Positions 14,293 to 25,933 of a DNA stretch of 64,000 nucleotides are shown here, piece after piece (positions within the stretch are counted from its first letter, which is position 1; the number at the start of each line of letters is the position of its first letter). The translations under genes were made by a program, and so were the position numbers. The notes beneath the pieces were generated by a model, which was given only the letters and a program-made list of their open reading frames with translations, was not told the DNA's origin and did no database searches. The DNA comes from Phycomyces blakesleeanus NRRL 1555(-) (Eukaryota > Mucoromycota > Mucoromycetes > Mucorales > Phycomycetaceae): NCBI RefSeq assembly GCF_001638985.1, contig NW_017265142.1:1046572-1110571 (forward strand), read 5' to 3'.

Positions 14293-15987
14293 CTAATTGG
14301 GCTTGCAAAGTACTTTTCCTGCTTCTAAACATCTGTATGGCTCGCAAAGGACCACAAATGGTGGGCAAATACAAAAGGCAACTACCCCCGATGTCTGACC
14401 GTCCTCGTCTACCATAAAATTGCTATCAAAAATCTGGGTGCCCTCTCGTACATCTGCCCCTGTTATAACTATTTCCTGTCCCTTTATTGCGCACCCGAGC
14501 GTAACGGCTTGTTCGACAAGTTTCTGTATCTTTGCACCATAATGTTTCCTCACATCCGGTTCAATTTTGTCATGCTGATAGAGGAACGGATAGGCTTTAG
14601 AGAGACCACCATAGAGATACTTCCAGTTGCTCTGCAATATGTCGTGAAGTTCTTTGTCAATGGTCTCTTTCTGGCCCTTGTTTTTCACCACCACCAGGGC
14701 TAGTTCCTGTCGCAGTCGTGTAGCAAATTCTCTGTCATGCTGCCTGAAAAAGGTACACAATTCATTGTAGGCTGAAGTGGCAGCAGTACTTAGGCCAGGA
14801 AAGAAGCTGACATTGAGATTTTGGATCAATACATCCATAATAAACTTCTCGGTCAACATACGCATGCGATGCAATGGTAGAGTTTGATCAGGACCTTCTT
14901 TGAGCTCATCAATTGAGGTACTAAGATTGAGCCAAAAGGTGTACAGAGCATTAGTTGCAATTACCGGATCGGCGTGCTCCATCAATTCGCCTGCCAGCTG
15001 AGAAATCGATTCTTTCAGTAGTCGGACCTTTGCCGCGATTGTGTCGAGATCGTCTTCAGTGGCACGCATAGAGCACAGATGGATGTCATAGTTAACCTTT
15101 AACTGGCCCATATCTGTATCCCGTTGATCACTCTTGCGATTGAGTTGGGAGAGTTGATCGTTGAGATGAATATTATCTTGTTCATACTGGTGTTTTTCCA
15201 ACTCAAGCTTTTCTAAAACAAAGCGCTGCTTTTCCAGCCGAGCTTTGAGTGCTGACACGGAAGTGTGGTCAGTGTAGCTAGAGTTTGAGAGAGAGCGGGC
15301 GATGGACTGCATGGACCTGAGCGAATCCTGACCACTAATGCCGGAAAGGTTTTTGTCTGGTAATGGCGTGAGGTGATGTTGATTGTTGCTTCTTGTGGAT
15401 AATGCACGGATGAGACTTGATGTTTGACCTGTTGTTGCCGGTGATTGCCATTGTTCGGTGCCGAGATGGTGTGTAGACGTTGTGTTGCTCAGGGACGGTG
15501 CTGTTGAGACAGTATCTAGGGTTCCTTTGAAATATCAAAGACAGGAGGAACTTGTGAGTTGCCATCACGAGAAGAGCCTGTAATGGACTGCATTACCGCT
15601 CTCTGGCTTGATGCCTTTTTCATTCTGAGGTAAAGGCGGAAGTGTCTTTTGGTTCTCGTAGGACTGGGACGGTTGAGGATAGTAGTTTTGGTTGATTTGC
15701 CCACTTACACCACGACGCATACTTAAACTATCTATACTTGGCTGAACATCAGAGACTGGCGATAGTTCTGAGGAAGCCAAAGAAAGGTTTGAGAAGGACG
15801 TTGTAAGAGAGGCTGGGGGCTGCTTTTTCTTGGGTTTCTTTTGGAAGAGCCTAGATATACGATCCATGCTTTTCTTTTTTGTGGATCCGTCAGCGTTGTC
15901 TGTGTCGTGTGAATGGTTATTTGGCTGCAGCCAGTTTGACTGAGTGGGGATGTCTCTGTTAAAAGGTGCTTCTTCTAGTCGAACCAT
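14293..15987 (-). CDS. Coiled-coil protein of unknown function
   Basis: Not recognised by name. Two exons, 15987-15597 and 15524-14293, separated by a 72-nt intron; joined they give 540 residues in frame. The N-terminal 180 residues are polar and basic, with a run 'KKPKKKQPP' and many Ser/Gln. Residues about 205-300 form a strong coiled coil ('LKARLEKQRFVLEKLELEKH', then Gln/Asn/Asp heptads). The C-terminal half is globular and mostly helical, with a well-ordered end ('VTLGCAIKGQEIVITGADV', 'GVVAFCICPPFVVLC') that looks like a conserved small domain. The layout (basic tail, coil, helical domain) suggests an adaptor or cytoskeletal or trafficking factor, but that is only inference. Confidence 0.75.
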
Positions 15988-16940
15988 TATTCTTAATATT
16001 ATTGTTTTATTTGATTATTCTATTGAAATAAGCAAGTAATGTAAATAAGCAAAAGACAAATAATAAGTAAGCAAAAATAAATAAATAAAGAGGACAATGA
16101 AGAAACAAAGAAGCGAAATTGCTAATAAACTGAATGCCAAAAAAAGAAAAATGCTTGCTGAAAATAACCAAATTGCACCACAAATCCATTCATATCTGGC
16201 TCCCTTTTTAACACTCCGCCGACTAAAGTTCAAAAAAAAATCCTTTATTTCCTGTACCTTTTGTACATTAAAGTCCGCCGGACAAGAAAGTGTGACTTAC
16301 TATGTGTATTATACAATTGATTTTTTTCCATATGCATTGCCTTTTCTCTTTCTCATTTTATTTACCAATTTCAACTGCGTATATCTATGCGTGTATAGAT
16401 TGCTTTGTGTACTGTGCACTATGTATTGTGTATTTTTCAATTGTATCGACTAGCATTTACTTAAACTTTTACTCTGTATTTATGCCTTTAACCAAATTTC
16501 TGTATCTTTTTAATATATATCAAAAAAAAAAAAAGATAAAGTCAGGGAAAAACTGGCTGACAGCTAATATTTTAATTGTGGGTATCTGGTATGCAAATGG
16601 TTAAGGAAATAATAGTTATAGTAAAAATAATAATAGAATAATTCGCTTTCTTGTCCAGGTGGACTAATGCGCGAAATCTACAGGGAATAAAGACTTATCA
16701 AGGGTTCAATTCTCAATAATTTCTCTTATTTTGTATATAATATATATATATATATATTGGAAGGTTACAAATCTACTTAATTATTTATTGATGTACAGAG
16801 CGAGCAGCTTCAATATAAAACAATCCTCTTCTTCTCATTATTATTATTATCATTATTTTTTTTAAAAAAAAATATTTTTTATACATATACTTCTTGGTTT
16901 TAGTTTTCATGCTTTTTTAATCTTTTTTGTTTTTGGTTGT
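15988..16940. other. Intergenic, about 950 bases
   Basis: AT-rich. It contains the promoter of the coiled-coil gene and the 3' flank of eIF3j. A 118-codon plus-strand frame (16097-16453) exists but is Phe/Tyr/Cys-rich from T runs and has no recognisable domain, so it is not called. A TA microsatellite lies at about 16740-16758. Confidence 0.4.
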
Positions 16941-17926
16941 TCACATAAAGTCATCAAAATCATCGTAGTTGCTCTCAAAGGTGTTCATGTCATCACGGAC
17001 ACCAGTCTTACCAGCTCCAGTAAGCTGGGGCTTGCCCTTCTTCTTGGTCTTGGTAGCTTCCTTAGCAGCTCTCTGCTTGTCATTGGCCATGGCAGTCAAA
17101 CTAGAAGCAGCCTTGCGCACGTCCATGTCCTTCATAGGGACACACAACTCACGGACCAGTTGATCGACAAAGTTGGCATAGTTAATGCTTTTCTACAAAA
17201 AGTATAAACAAAGGAGCGTTAATTTCTCGCCAAATTCATTTATCCACTAAAGCCCTAAACCAACTTACAGAGTTGGCAACAATCATAGCTGAAAGTCGCT
17301 TTTGGTACTGCTCAAACTCAACACGAGTCTTGGGCTTCATATCCTCAATAGGAGCCTCAGCCTTATCCTCTAAAATAATTAAATCAGTAAATAAATTACA
17401 AGACCTGAATACCAACTTACTGGATACAGATACGCCAGAGAACAGATCGGTGGCATTGTTCAAGTCGGCATCAATCTCCAATTGGCGCATACGCTGCTTA
17501 CGATCAAACGCATCCTCTTCAGTCTCTTCCTCCAATGCCTTGGCCTATACAGATCATACGTAGTTTGTGTTAGCAATAAAGCATAACGAACACGTCCATA
17601 AAAATAAAAAATAGCACTATTTACCAAAGCAGCCTTCTTGGCGTCCAACTCCTTCTTTCTCTCTTCTTCGGCAATCTTCTTCTCAGCAATCTTCTGAGCA
17701 AGAGGAACCTTCTTCTTCACAACCGCGGGTTGCTCAGGCTTGGCTTCCTCATCAGAATCTTCCCAGGAATCTTTGACATCTTCCTCAACATCTTCGTCAT
17801 CCCACTTCTTGCTCACAGGAATGGAGACTTCAATATCGTTTTCTTCCTCTAATACAGGTTTATATCAACACTCCTATTCTTTTCTTTTCTTTTTATTTTT
17901 TTTAGTAATTTACCCCAATCACTCAT
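16941..17926 (-). CDS. HCR1: Translation initiation factor eIF3 subunit j
   Basis: Loosely bound eIF3 subunit that helps 40S recruitment and ribosome recycling. Five exons: 17926-17914, 17848-17625, 17544-17421, 17369-17269, 17192-16941, total 714 nt, 237 residues, close to the usual family size. The N-terminus has the family pattern 'MSDWEEEN' and 'KKWDDEDVEEDVKDSWEDSD', followed by a Lys/Glu/Ala coiled coil ('KIAEKKIAEEERKKELDAKK'). The helical core is 'KTRVEFEQYQKRLSAMI' and 'INYANFVDQLVRELC', and the C-terminus ends in the acidic tail 'NYDDFDDFM' as in other eIF3j proteins. The first exon is only 13 nt. It shares a 488-bp divergent promoter region with the RUS-family gene. Confidence 0.95.
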
Positions 17927-18414
17927 GGCTGTAGTATTATTAAGGTGTAATAAAAAAAGGGTAAAACTTCTTTCTAATACCCCCCTTTTTTTAGCTCAAA
18001 TTTTTTTGCTTGTAATTTTTTTTTCGATCATTTGCTGACATCAGCCGGACTTGTTTATGACTCCTTTACAGTAAAAAAAAATACAGTCAGAGCCAGAGCT
18101 AAAGTCAAAGTCAGAGCCAGAGCCAGTAGCCAGAGTCAAATATATATATATAGACAATTAGATAAAGATAAAGAGCGAGAGAGAAATATAGAGCGGGGTA
18201 GAGAAGAGAGGTCTGGAGGGGTACCTAGAAAATGAAATGCACTTTCTTTACCTTTACTTCTTTTTTCTTCTTCTATTATTGCTTTTATAAACTGACATAT
18301 ACACATATGTATATTTAACCAAAAAAAAAATTCATTATTTTTATTATCTCGATTTGTTTTACTTCATATATATATATAATATATATATTTAATATCGTTA
18401 TTATTCTTAATTAA
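17927..18414. promoter_or_regulatory. Divergent promoter, eIF3j / RUS-family gene
   Basis: Short bidirectional region holding AT-rich blocks near both ends and a GA/CA-rich imperfect tandem repeat in the middle. No specific factor site is claimed. Confidence 0.5.
18085..18140. repeat. Imperfect hexanucleotide tandem repeat (AGTCAGAGCCAG type)
   Basis: About nine copies of 6-base units of the form AGCCAG or AGTCAA/AGTCAG in 56 bases, inside the divergent promoter. A replication-slippage product; any regulatory role is untested. Confidence 0.75.
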
Positions 18415-20530
18415 ATGTTGAGGTGTACTTCACGAACACTGGGAGCCAATAGTCATACCCTTCAGTTTCGGCTTGTCAGTAGACGTTGGCTAACAACCCA
18501 AAAGACAACGCTATTGACTGAACATACCTATGGACGCACACGAATCTACACAAGCTTGACAACTATGGCAAAGGGTAGAGCTGGCACAGTCAAAGCAAGG
18601 ATCGCTAGTCCTATTGGCAATCGTCTTGCATGGGAATGGCTACAACCCAAGGATTCTGACACATCCGGACAAGCCAGCGCCTGGGATCGTCAAAAGAGAC
18701 GTACGGCTGCCGGGTTTGGTGTTTTGGGATCCATCAAACAAAATATGCGAGAAATGTTCTTGCCCGTTGGGTATTGTTTCTTCTTTCTCTATTTTGTTTC
18801 TTTTAAGGAAGGCAGAATTCTTTAAACTTTTGCTCATACAAAGGCTGTAGATATCCAGACTCTGTTCATAGTTGTTACAAACGTTTCCATTTGTGGCTGG
18901 GCTTGGAGACTTATGTGGGATCAGCGGTAAATAAGGATTGAGTGTATTAAAGAAGAGAAAGAAAGAGAGAGAGAAAAAAAGGATTTTTGAATAATCCAGT
19001 GTACCTAAGGGTAGATTGGCGTCTTGTGTTCACAAGCCATGCTAGCTTCACTTGGACTGGGTGCTATGGAAGCTACAGGAGGAGCGGTAGCTATTCAATG
19101 GTAGGGACACATCTTAGTGCAATTCTGAATTATTATTCTTTTGATTCACATGTCTATTCAATGTACAGGGTGCTGAAAGATGGTATTGGAGAGATAGGAA
19201 AACTCTTTTTTATCAAGCGTTATGCTAGTTCATTTGACTCACATCCAAAGACATGGAAATTCGTAAGCCATCCAATAAATACGGAGAAACTATCTTGCTA
19301 AATGTCAAAATGTTCTAGGTGTGTGAGCTCTTGTCGTCTGTCGGTTCCTTTCTTCAATTGTGCACCTCAATTGCTTCACCCAAACTATTCTTACCTCTTG
19401 CTGCACGTATGTATAGTATTTCATGGTGTATTTTATAAGTTATAAGCTAATTATAGGTACTAACATAGTTGGCAATACGTTTGAATTAATCCATGAGAGT
19501 ATATGGATGGCAAGCCATATGACGTTCACAAAGCATTTCGCGGCAAGTGTTCTTTTATATATATATACATATACATATATATGCATGTATTAATCTATAT
19601 ACCTATATATATATATATATATTAACGCGTGATATATAAACTATCTTTCCTTCTACAGCCTTCTGGAAATGTCGGTGACATTGTAGCTAAGGATGATGCT
19701 CAGATGTCAAGTGCTCATTTGCTTGGAATGTTATCTGGCGTCGGTCTGATTAGTGTCTCACACTCCCCCTTGTTTCTTTTTGGTGCATTTGCTGTTCTGT
19801 CTCCCATAAACATCTGGGCGACCTACAAAATGCTTAATTCGGCCGAGTTTGAGATCCTCAATCAAGCAAAATTGATGCTTTTAAGTAAGATATTCATCGA
19901 CACTGGAAAAGTAGTAGGATACGAAGCCTTGAGAAACCGAGAAATTGGGTTTGGTGAGTGGATAAAGCCATCTGGTACTCCGGGTGGAGTATCTGCCCGT
20001 ATAAAGCTAGGCGCAAGTGCAAGCAGTGCATACAGCAATACCAATGAAGTTGAGGATGTAATAGATATTATGCAGGTAAGTAAATACATCTTATAAATAA
20101 AACTATAAAATTATTTATAAATATTTTTTTTTCTATAGCATGAAAACTACTTGATAAATTATCACAAAGGCACAATGTGGGTTATGTTTCATGAGGATTC
20201 TAGGTCAAATGATGTTATCAAGGCTGTACTGCACGCCAACAAATTCCACGACATGCTTGCAGAACAAAATATCCACAGAGATACCGCATGGGATAAGTAC
20301 AATGAAATATTAAAGGAGAGTCTTGAATGGAGTAAAGAGCACTACCCAACATTTGTTGCTGAACTGGATTCCAAGGAATGGCAGAGTAATGCGGTCTACT
20401 GGAATGACAGGCAAGTGTTTTGTGCACCGGCTTTTTCTTTTGAGGGGTTGGTTAGATACTAATATTATTGTTTAGTGGAATGAGATTGTCTTGGGAAGGA
20501 CATGATGTCAAAGAAGAAAATATAGAATAA
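18415..20530 (+). CDS. RUSF1: RUS (root UVB sensitive)/DUF647 family protein
   Basis: Member of the RUS1/C16orf58 family; the biochemical role is unsettled, with plant members tied to vitamin B6 and auxin. The N-terminus (MLRCTSRTLGANSH... RRWLTT) looks like a mitochondrial targeting sequence. Family signatures: 'REMFLPVGYPDSV', 'SQAMLASLGLGAMEATGGAV', 'WVLKDGIGEIGKL', 'SSFDSHPKTWKF', 'GNVGDIVAKDDAQ'. Exons: 18415-18770, 18851-18926, 19015-19100, 19169-19262, 19319-19406, 19457-about 19549, 19659-20075, 20139-20410, 20476-20530. The exon 6 donor is uncertain: GTGTTC at 19547 breaks the frame and only a weak GTTCTT at 19550 keeps it. The last intron (20411-20475) appears to be GC-AG; splicing yields a C-terminus 'GMRLSWEGHDVKEENIE', more family-like than the unspliced end at 20462. 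Its 3' end lies only 105 bp from the CSN4 stop. Confidence 0.88.
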
Positions 20531-20635
20531 TAAAAGTGAAATATATATATATTAAAATAATCTTAAAATATATCAATTGAATTATACAATAAAAAATAAG
20601 CGTTTTGTATTTTATTACAAGTTTTATTTATTTAT

Positions 20636-22201
20636 TTATGCCATTGCATTGAAATGTTCGGACGCGTAGTCGGGATAACGCTCTTGGATCAAAGTAACAA
20701 TAGTATCTATATCCTGACAGAGATTTTGGATTCCAGAATCCCATTTTGCAATCTCCAGCATTGATTGTTCTAAACGCTGGTTGGTCGATGTTGTTCCATT
20801 AGCGGCTGCAGCTGCAGCACTAATGACATTGTCGTCTCCACTCTGATCAAACGCAGCTCCTCCGGATTCAAAGTATATCAATTGATCCAATTGGTCAATG
20901 CTTCCAACCATACGGTTTTCTCCAATCATATGCGATGCCGCCTGTTCTGCTTGCTCGCTGGACACATTAAGTAGTACGCCTAGTTCATCAAATGAGATGT
21001 TGTTGTAAATCTTGGAGGCTGACAGTAAGTTGTGTTCGATAATCGCGCGATCAAAAACAGTAGTGTTACTGGTGAGTCTGGCCAGGTGATGGGGCTTGAG
21101 GGTAGCCGCAAAATCGGACACTTCTTCAGGGCGAATTACGCGATCAAGATACGTTTTCTCAAGAATTGGAAATGAGGGCAGATGGTGGGTTCTCTCGTCT
21201 TTATAGAGTGTAGCCAGAGTGCGAGATCTCATTGGACCAGCACCAGCTAGTACAGCGCACTGTACAGCAGCAGACCTTTAATGCACAAATAAGCCATTTG
21301 ACTTCTAACCTTCGAAAATGAGATCCCGGTAAGACTTACAGAGAGAATATACGCTCTTCTTCATCCATTTGAGAATCGTAACTGAGCTCATGATACTTTT
21401 GACATGCCTCCAAGAAACGACGCTTGGCATCCAAAATACGTGCTTGTGATAGTTTGAAAATTAAGCCGCGTGCCGGATCTGGTGTGGCTGGCAATAAGAG
21501 TGCTGCGCGATTAAGATAGGTCTCGGCTGAGATCGTTTCATCAACCTCAAGTAAGAGTCGGACAATACGAATGTATATATCCAGCTTAAAGTCATCCGAA
21601 ATAGCACTTGAGATAAAAAGATAAGTCAAGGCAAACTTGTATAGGAATTTGTAAACAGGCTTTTTCTTTCTTATAAAAAAATCCACTTACCGATGTCCTG
21701 AATCTAGCGAAATTCCTTGGAGAGTTCTGGCAGCTTCCAAGAAGTCTTCTTCTTCAGTATATATATCTGCCAGCTTAGATCGCATTTGGGATAGCTATCA
21801 TACAAAAACAATAATCTTATTACTCAGTCAAGATTATACCCAAGAAAGACACAAGAATATATATAATGCATTTTTGCTCATATCAATATCTTTACTTGTT
21901 CTTCGAAGCTAACTGCACGTAACTGTGCCTGGCCAATCGCATACAGTAAAAGTTTCTTTCGATTGTCGCGATCAGTAATTCGGGCGTCAAGTAGCTCAAT
22001 CAACTCTGACAGAAGTTGTCGTGCAATGACCAATCCGACTTGAACATCAAGTACCGCCTTGACATACTCTTCTAAAGAATTGACTTGCTGGGGTCCTTGA
22101 GATGACGAAAGAACGTCATTTAGGACACTTCGGAACGCATCCAGCTTTTCTTTTTGTTGAGGAATCTCAATACATTCTTTAAGGCGGGCTGAAATGTCCA
22201 T
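20636..22201 (-). CDS. csn4: COP9 signalosome subunit 4
   Basis: Subunit of the COP9 signalosome, which removes Nedd8 from cullin-RING ligases. Four exons: 22201-21896, 21794-21691, 21606-21340, 21275-20636, total 1,317 nt, 438 residues, somewhat longer than typical CSN4 (about 400). N-terminal helical repeats ('ADIYTEEEDFLEAARTLQGI', 'LDIYIRIVRLLLEVDE', 'AETYLNRAALLLP') lead into the PCI domain with near-signature stretches 'RSRTLATLYKDER', 'ILEKTYLDRVIRPEEV', 'AIIEHNLLSASKIYNNISF', 'ELGVLLNVSSEQAEQAASHM', 'NRMVGSIDQLDQLIYFE'. A polyalanine insert ('ISAAAAAANGTTSTN') before the last helix accounts for the extra length. It is convergent with the RUS gene at a very short distance, so 3' untranslated regions may overlap. 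Confidence 0.95.
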
Positions 22202-22866
22202 AATTATTCAAAGCTGGCGAGTGTGAGATGTAAAAATGAGAAAGAATGCACTCGTGTTTTATTTTTCCTGCTGCTTAAACTTCTTATAAATTTCACTCCC
22301 AAAATGGAGTTTTTTTTTGTGCACAGGTCAGTTAAAATTGTGTAGTCTTCCTGTTGAATAAGCCAACACAACACAAGCTGTGGAAAACTAAATTCTGTCT
22401 AAAAGCAAAATTATGAAATAATTAAAGATCTACCATTTGTTTATTATTAAATCAAATATAACAAAACTCCCCTTGTAAGATAGATAGGAAGAGAGTATCA
22501 ATATCAGCGTACTTTACAATATCATGTCTTTTATGATTACTATCTTTCTGGAAGAGTGTTATAAATAACCCGTAAGGTAGCCATTACTATTTTTCACAAT
22601 TTTTCCCGTATGTACAAAATTAATTATGGTTATTTTGGCAAATGTTTGTTAAGTACAAGTGGAATATGTAAATTGTGGTATGAATCTGGTGCCTTTTATT
22701 TTATTAAATCCATGTACGTACGTACGTATTATATATATATATTGTATGTTTCTTTTTTTTTAAGCTTGTGAATTGGAGTCTCTTTCTTCCTTCGTTTTTT
22801 GAAAAACAAATAATGAATCCATCACCCTCTGATGCATTGACTATTATTATATTTCTCTTGTGATTA
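22202..22866. other. Intergenic between CSN4 and primase genes
   Basis: CSN4 promoter plus the 3' flank of the primase gene. Contains (ACGT)n-like 'gtacgtacgtacgt' near 22714-22727 and TA tracts. No gene seen. Confidence 0.4.
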
Positions 22867-25223
22867 CTAGAATTCCATGGACACCGATGCTTCTTCTAGA
22901 ATATATATTTAGTCAATAATTCCACTCAAGATAATATATACATATATATATATATATTTTTAAAAAAAAGACTCTTTTTAGGATTACCTCTCTTGGCGCG
23001 CTGGGCATCTAAAAGTAATCTCTGCACAAATTTTTCAAAGAACTCGATATAAGGACGAAGCGATGTCTTTTTATAATCTAATAAGCATTATAGATACAAT
23101 TCATTAATACATAGTTCGTCTAGCCCTAGCAATTCGCCACGTTTATATTAGCTGAACTTGGATGTTACCTGGTAATTTACGTTCACTATCATCGGGACCA
23201 TTATTGGCAGAGAAAGCATCAAATTCGTTGATCAAGCTAGACAAGGTGGGCACACTAAATGGATCGAAGTTCTCGCAAGTAGTTATTGGAATCGGAACAC
23301 AAACGCGCTCTAAAAACCATATCATAAGTAACTATTCGACTATTCGACTACTTGAGTATGTAACCTACGTGTCTTTGGATGAACACAGAATGGACTCTTC
23401 AATAAATGCCCGATATTAATTGATACTTTGTCATCAAGACGAGGGTAGCAGTACTGGAATATTGTGCTAATCTTCCAGCCTTCTTTTTTCTATTTTAGCA
23501 AATAATTATTAACAGGCATTTAATATGATTGCTTGTAGACAAGATGAAAATCTTACGTAGAATATCTGCTTGTCACTGCTCTTGTCCAATACATTTATTA
23601 AATCTTGCCATTTTGCTTGGCCTGAACTAAGGCTATCTGTGCTCCACATCTCATTCAATCGTTCTCTGACGCCTTGATTTGATATATATTAGTATCATAC
23701 TTTGTTTTACACAAACTATTAGTGTTATGCACACACCTGCGTCAGGAATTGTATTTAAGACTTTGTTCCAATTTTCAGGAGTATCTAAAACTCCTTGAGA
23801 ATTCAGAATAAGAGGACCGAAATAAGGTTTGATGATTTCTAGGGATCGCCTATAAGAATTCGTGCTTATGAGTTAGACCCTGTATTTACAGTAGGCACAA
23901 TAATACATACGCCAGTGAGGGGTGTAATGAGTTTCCAAGATTTACTTTTCTGGATTGCTCTGAGCCACCCTAATAAGCACACGCCACCACATTAATTAAT
24001 AAGAATCATACACTTTACACACACGCATCTCAAATCAAATTACTTGCCTTGATAACTTCGAGAAAGTTCACGATTGCCTTTCTACTTTCATTATCTAACT
24101 TTCGTGCACGGTCATCGCAAACCCAACAATGCACACCACGTCGACCAGAATAAACCCATAATCTGTGCTTAAAACCAAAGTCCTCTATTACAAAAAAAAA
24201 GATCCATAGGTTTCCATTTAGTCACCTTATCAAATTTCCATTAACCAGTATAGTAAACTCACCATCCAATGAAGTATCAATAACCTTGATAGCAACTGTC
24301 ATAAATTGCCAGCATTTTTTACAGATATCACCACCACTACAACACGTTCTAATTTCATCATAATCGGTCATATCGATATCAAATACAAGTTCTTTTTCGA
24401 CAGGACGGAATGCCTTTTCGGCCACAGATTTTTTGTTCTTTGGCTAAATCCATAGGGTCAGTATCTTGTGTACCCACAACTTAACCATACACCATAAGTA
24501 GCTGTTAATTTACCATGACACTATACACAGCGCCGATATCAATCTTTACAGGCTGAAATCTTTCAATTTCTTTTCGAAACTCTTCAACATCCATGAATGA
24601 ATTATAACGGACGTAAATATCAGATTTTAAAGTAAAACTGAATTCTCGATGGCTAAAGTTCTTGGTTGGAGCTATAAAGTGTGAAATACGTCAATTTCGA
24701 GAGTCAAAGTTTGGCTGTATCTCCTAAAGTTATACCTATATCGTAGTTGAGCCATTGAAAGTATGTCTTATAAGGAAAGAATCGGTTATAGAAAGCTCGT
24801 AACAAGAAAGCAGAGTTTCCGTCCTGAGACATAATTTGTCTTTTGGATTCTTGTAAAGTTAGTTTCAAATTATATATTTCAATAATCTATAGTAGAAAAA
24901 TCTCACCTAAAAGCCTCGCTTTGTTTTTGTTGATCCTGTAGTGGTGTAGATCTGGGAGGGTAGGTAATATTTGACGAAATAGGTTTCTGGTCTCTCTGTG
25001 GTGTTTGCAATTGAACGTTGGCCATTTGACTGTGTACATTACTGATTTCTTCGTCGGAATCTGTATCAAACATGTTGACATCGAGACCTTCCAAATCATC
25101 ATTGACTAAATGTCGAAATATGAGTTTTTGTGGGTTTATGGAGGCCTTTTTATTATTATTTTATAACGTTTTTTAGGTAGGTTCTGAAACAAGAGAATTG
25201 GCACCTTGATCTTGATCTGCCAT
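22867..25223 (-). CDS. PRI1: DNA primase catalytic (small) subunit
   Basis: Makes RNA primers as part of DNA polymerase alpha-primase. Thirteen exons: 25223-25205, 25105-24907, 24839-24736, 24671-24514, 24443-24263, 24184-24048, 23969-23911, 23849-23737, 23672-23557, 23489-23369, 23309-23169, 23077-22988, 22895-22867. The sum is 1,467 nt and 488 residues, all in phase. Catalytic acidic motif '[17 protein letters not shown]' near residue 180, zinc-binding '[12 protein letters not shown]', nucleotide-binding '[13 protein letters not shown]', and the late signature '[13 protein letters not shown]' are all present. An extra acidic N-terminus ('DTDSDEE') precedes '[20 protein letters not shown]'. 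Exon 1 (19 nt) uses a weak donor and is the least certain part. Intron 6 (24047-23970) starts with GC rather than GT. Thirteen exons make this the most intron-dense gene here; it is divergent from the folate gene. Confidence 0.95.
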
Positions 25224-25933
25224 TGAAGTAAAATATAAAGTTATTACGCTTGTGTATAAGAACAAAAAAAAAAGATATGGATATATAAAGCCAGGATCTG
25301 TCTGTAATTCAATATTCCGTTCGTGGCTGCCTTCGCGTAACGCGATAATGTCAATGTTCCCCGCCCTGAAAAAATAGACCGTGAATAAAGAGCGCGTCGA
25401 TACAAGCCACGCTCCTAGTACGTTGATTTTTTTTTTAAAAAATAATATGATAATAATCAAAGATTAATTGAAGAAGTTTAAAGAAGTACAAAATCTAGGA
25501 CATGGTTTAAAAAAGTCATCAAATTTCATATTAAAAGAAATTCTGTAATTTTATAGATTAGATTTTGAGTTATCATGTTTTAATATAAAAAGTAAAATAA
25601 AATAAGGCAGGTTTTCTTTATTCTTAAATAGGTTGCACCTTTTCTAGCTGATATTGCTTTCAATATGCACCAATATCCTTTACCAATAGCTCTATAACTA
25701 TACAGCTTTTATTTTACTTTTATTTTATTATGTATTTAAAATAATCATATTTCTATGCATCTCTAAACATTACAATTTCAGTGATTTGTCGGAGTTTACT
25801 GCTCTTAGATGCTGTAGATGCAAAGCGTCATACAGCTTTTAACTTCTTTTTAATTCTTTGGTGTTTGGCTTTTTTTCTTCTTATACATACAATTTTTTTC
25901 TGCGCATATCTCTTTCTTTTGAATCGTCTCTGA
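25224..25933. promoter_or_regulatory. Divergent promoter, PRI1 / FOL3
   Basis: 710 bp separating the primase and dihydrofolate synthase starts. Both genes serve DNA synthesis, so shared cell-cycle control is possible. I found no clear MCB-type ACGCGT box; one 'aacgcgataatg' (about 25338) and 'agcgcgtcg' (about 25389) are only partial. Confidence 0.45.

Noticed and set aside
16097..16453. 118-codon plus-strand ORF between the coiled-coil gene and eIF3j
   Set aside because: Phe/Tyr/Cys-rich translation of T-rich DNA, no domain, no supportive splice or neighbour context.
16690..16720. GGTTCAATTC resembling a tRNA B box
   Set aside because: No A box at the right distance and no acceptor or anticodon stem; no tRNA gene could be supported anywhere in the window.
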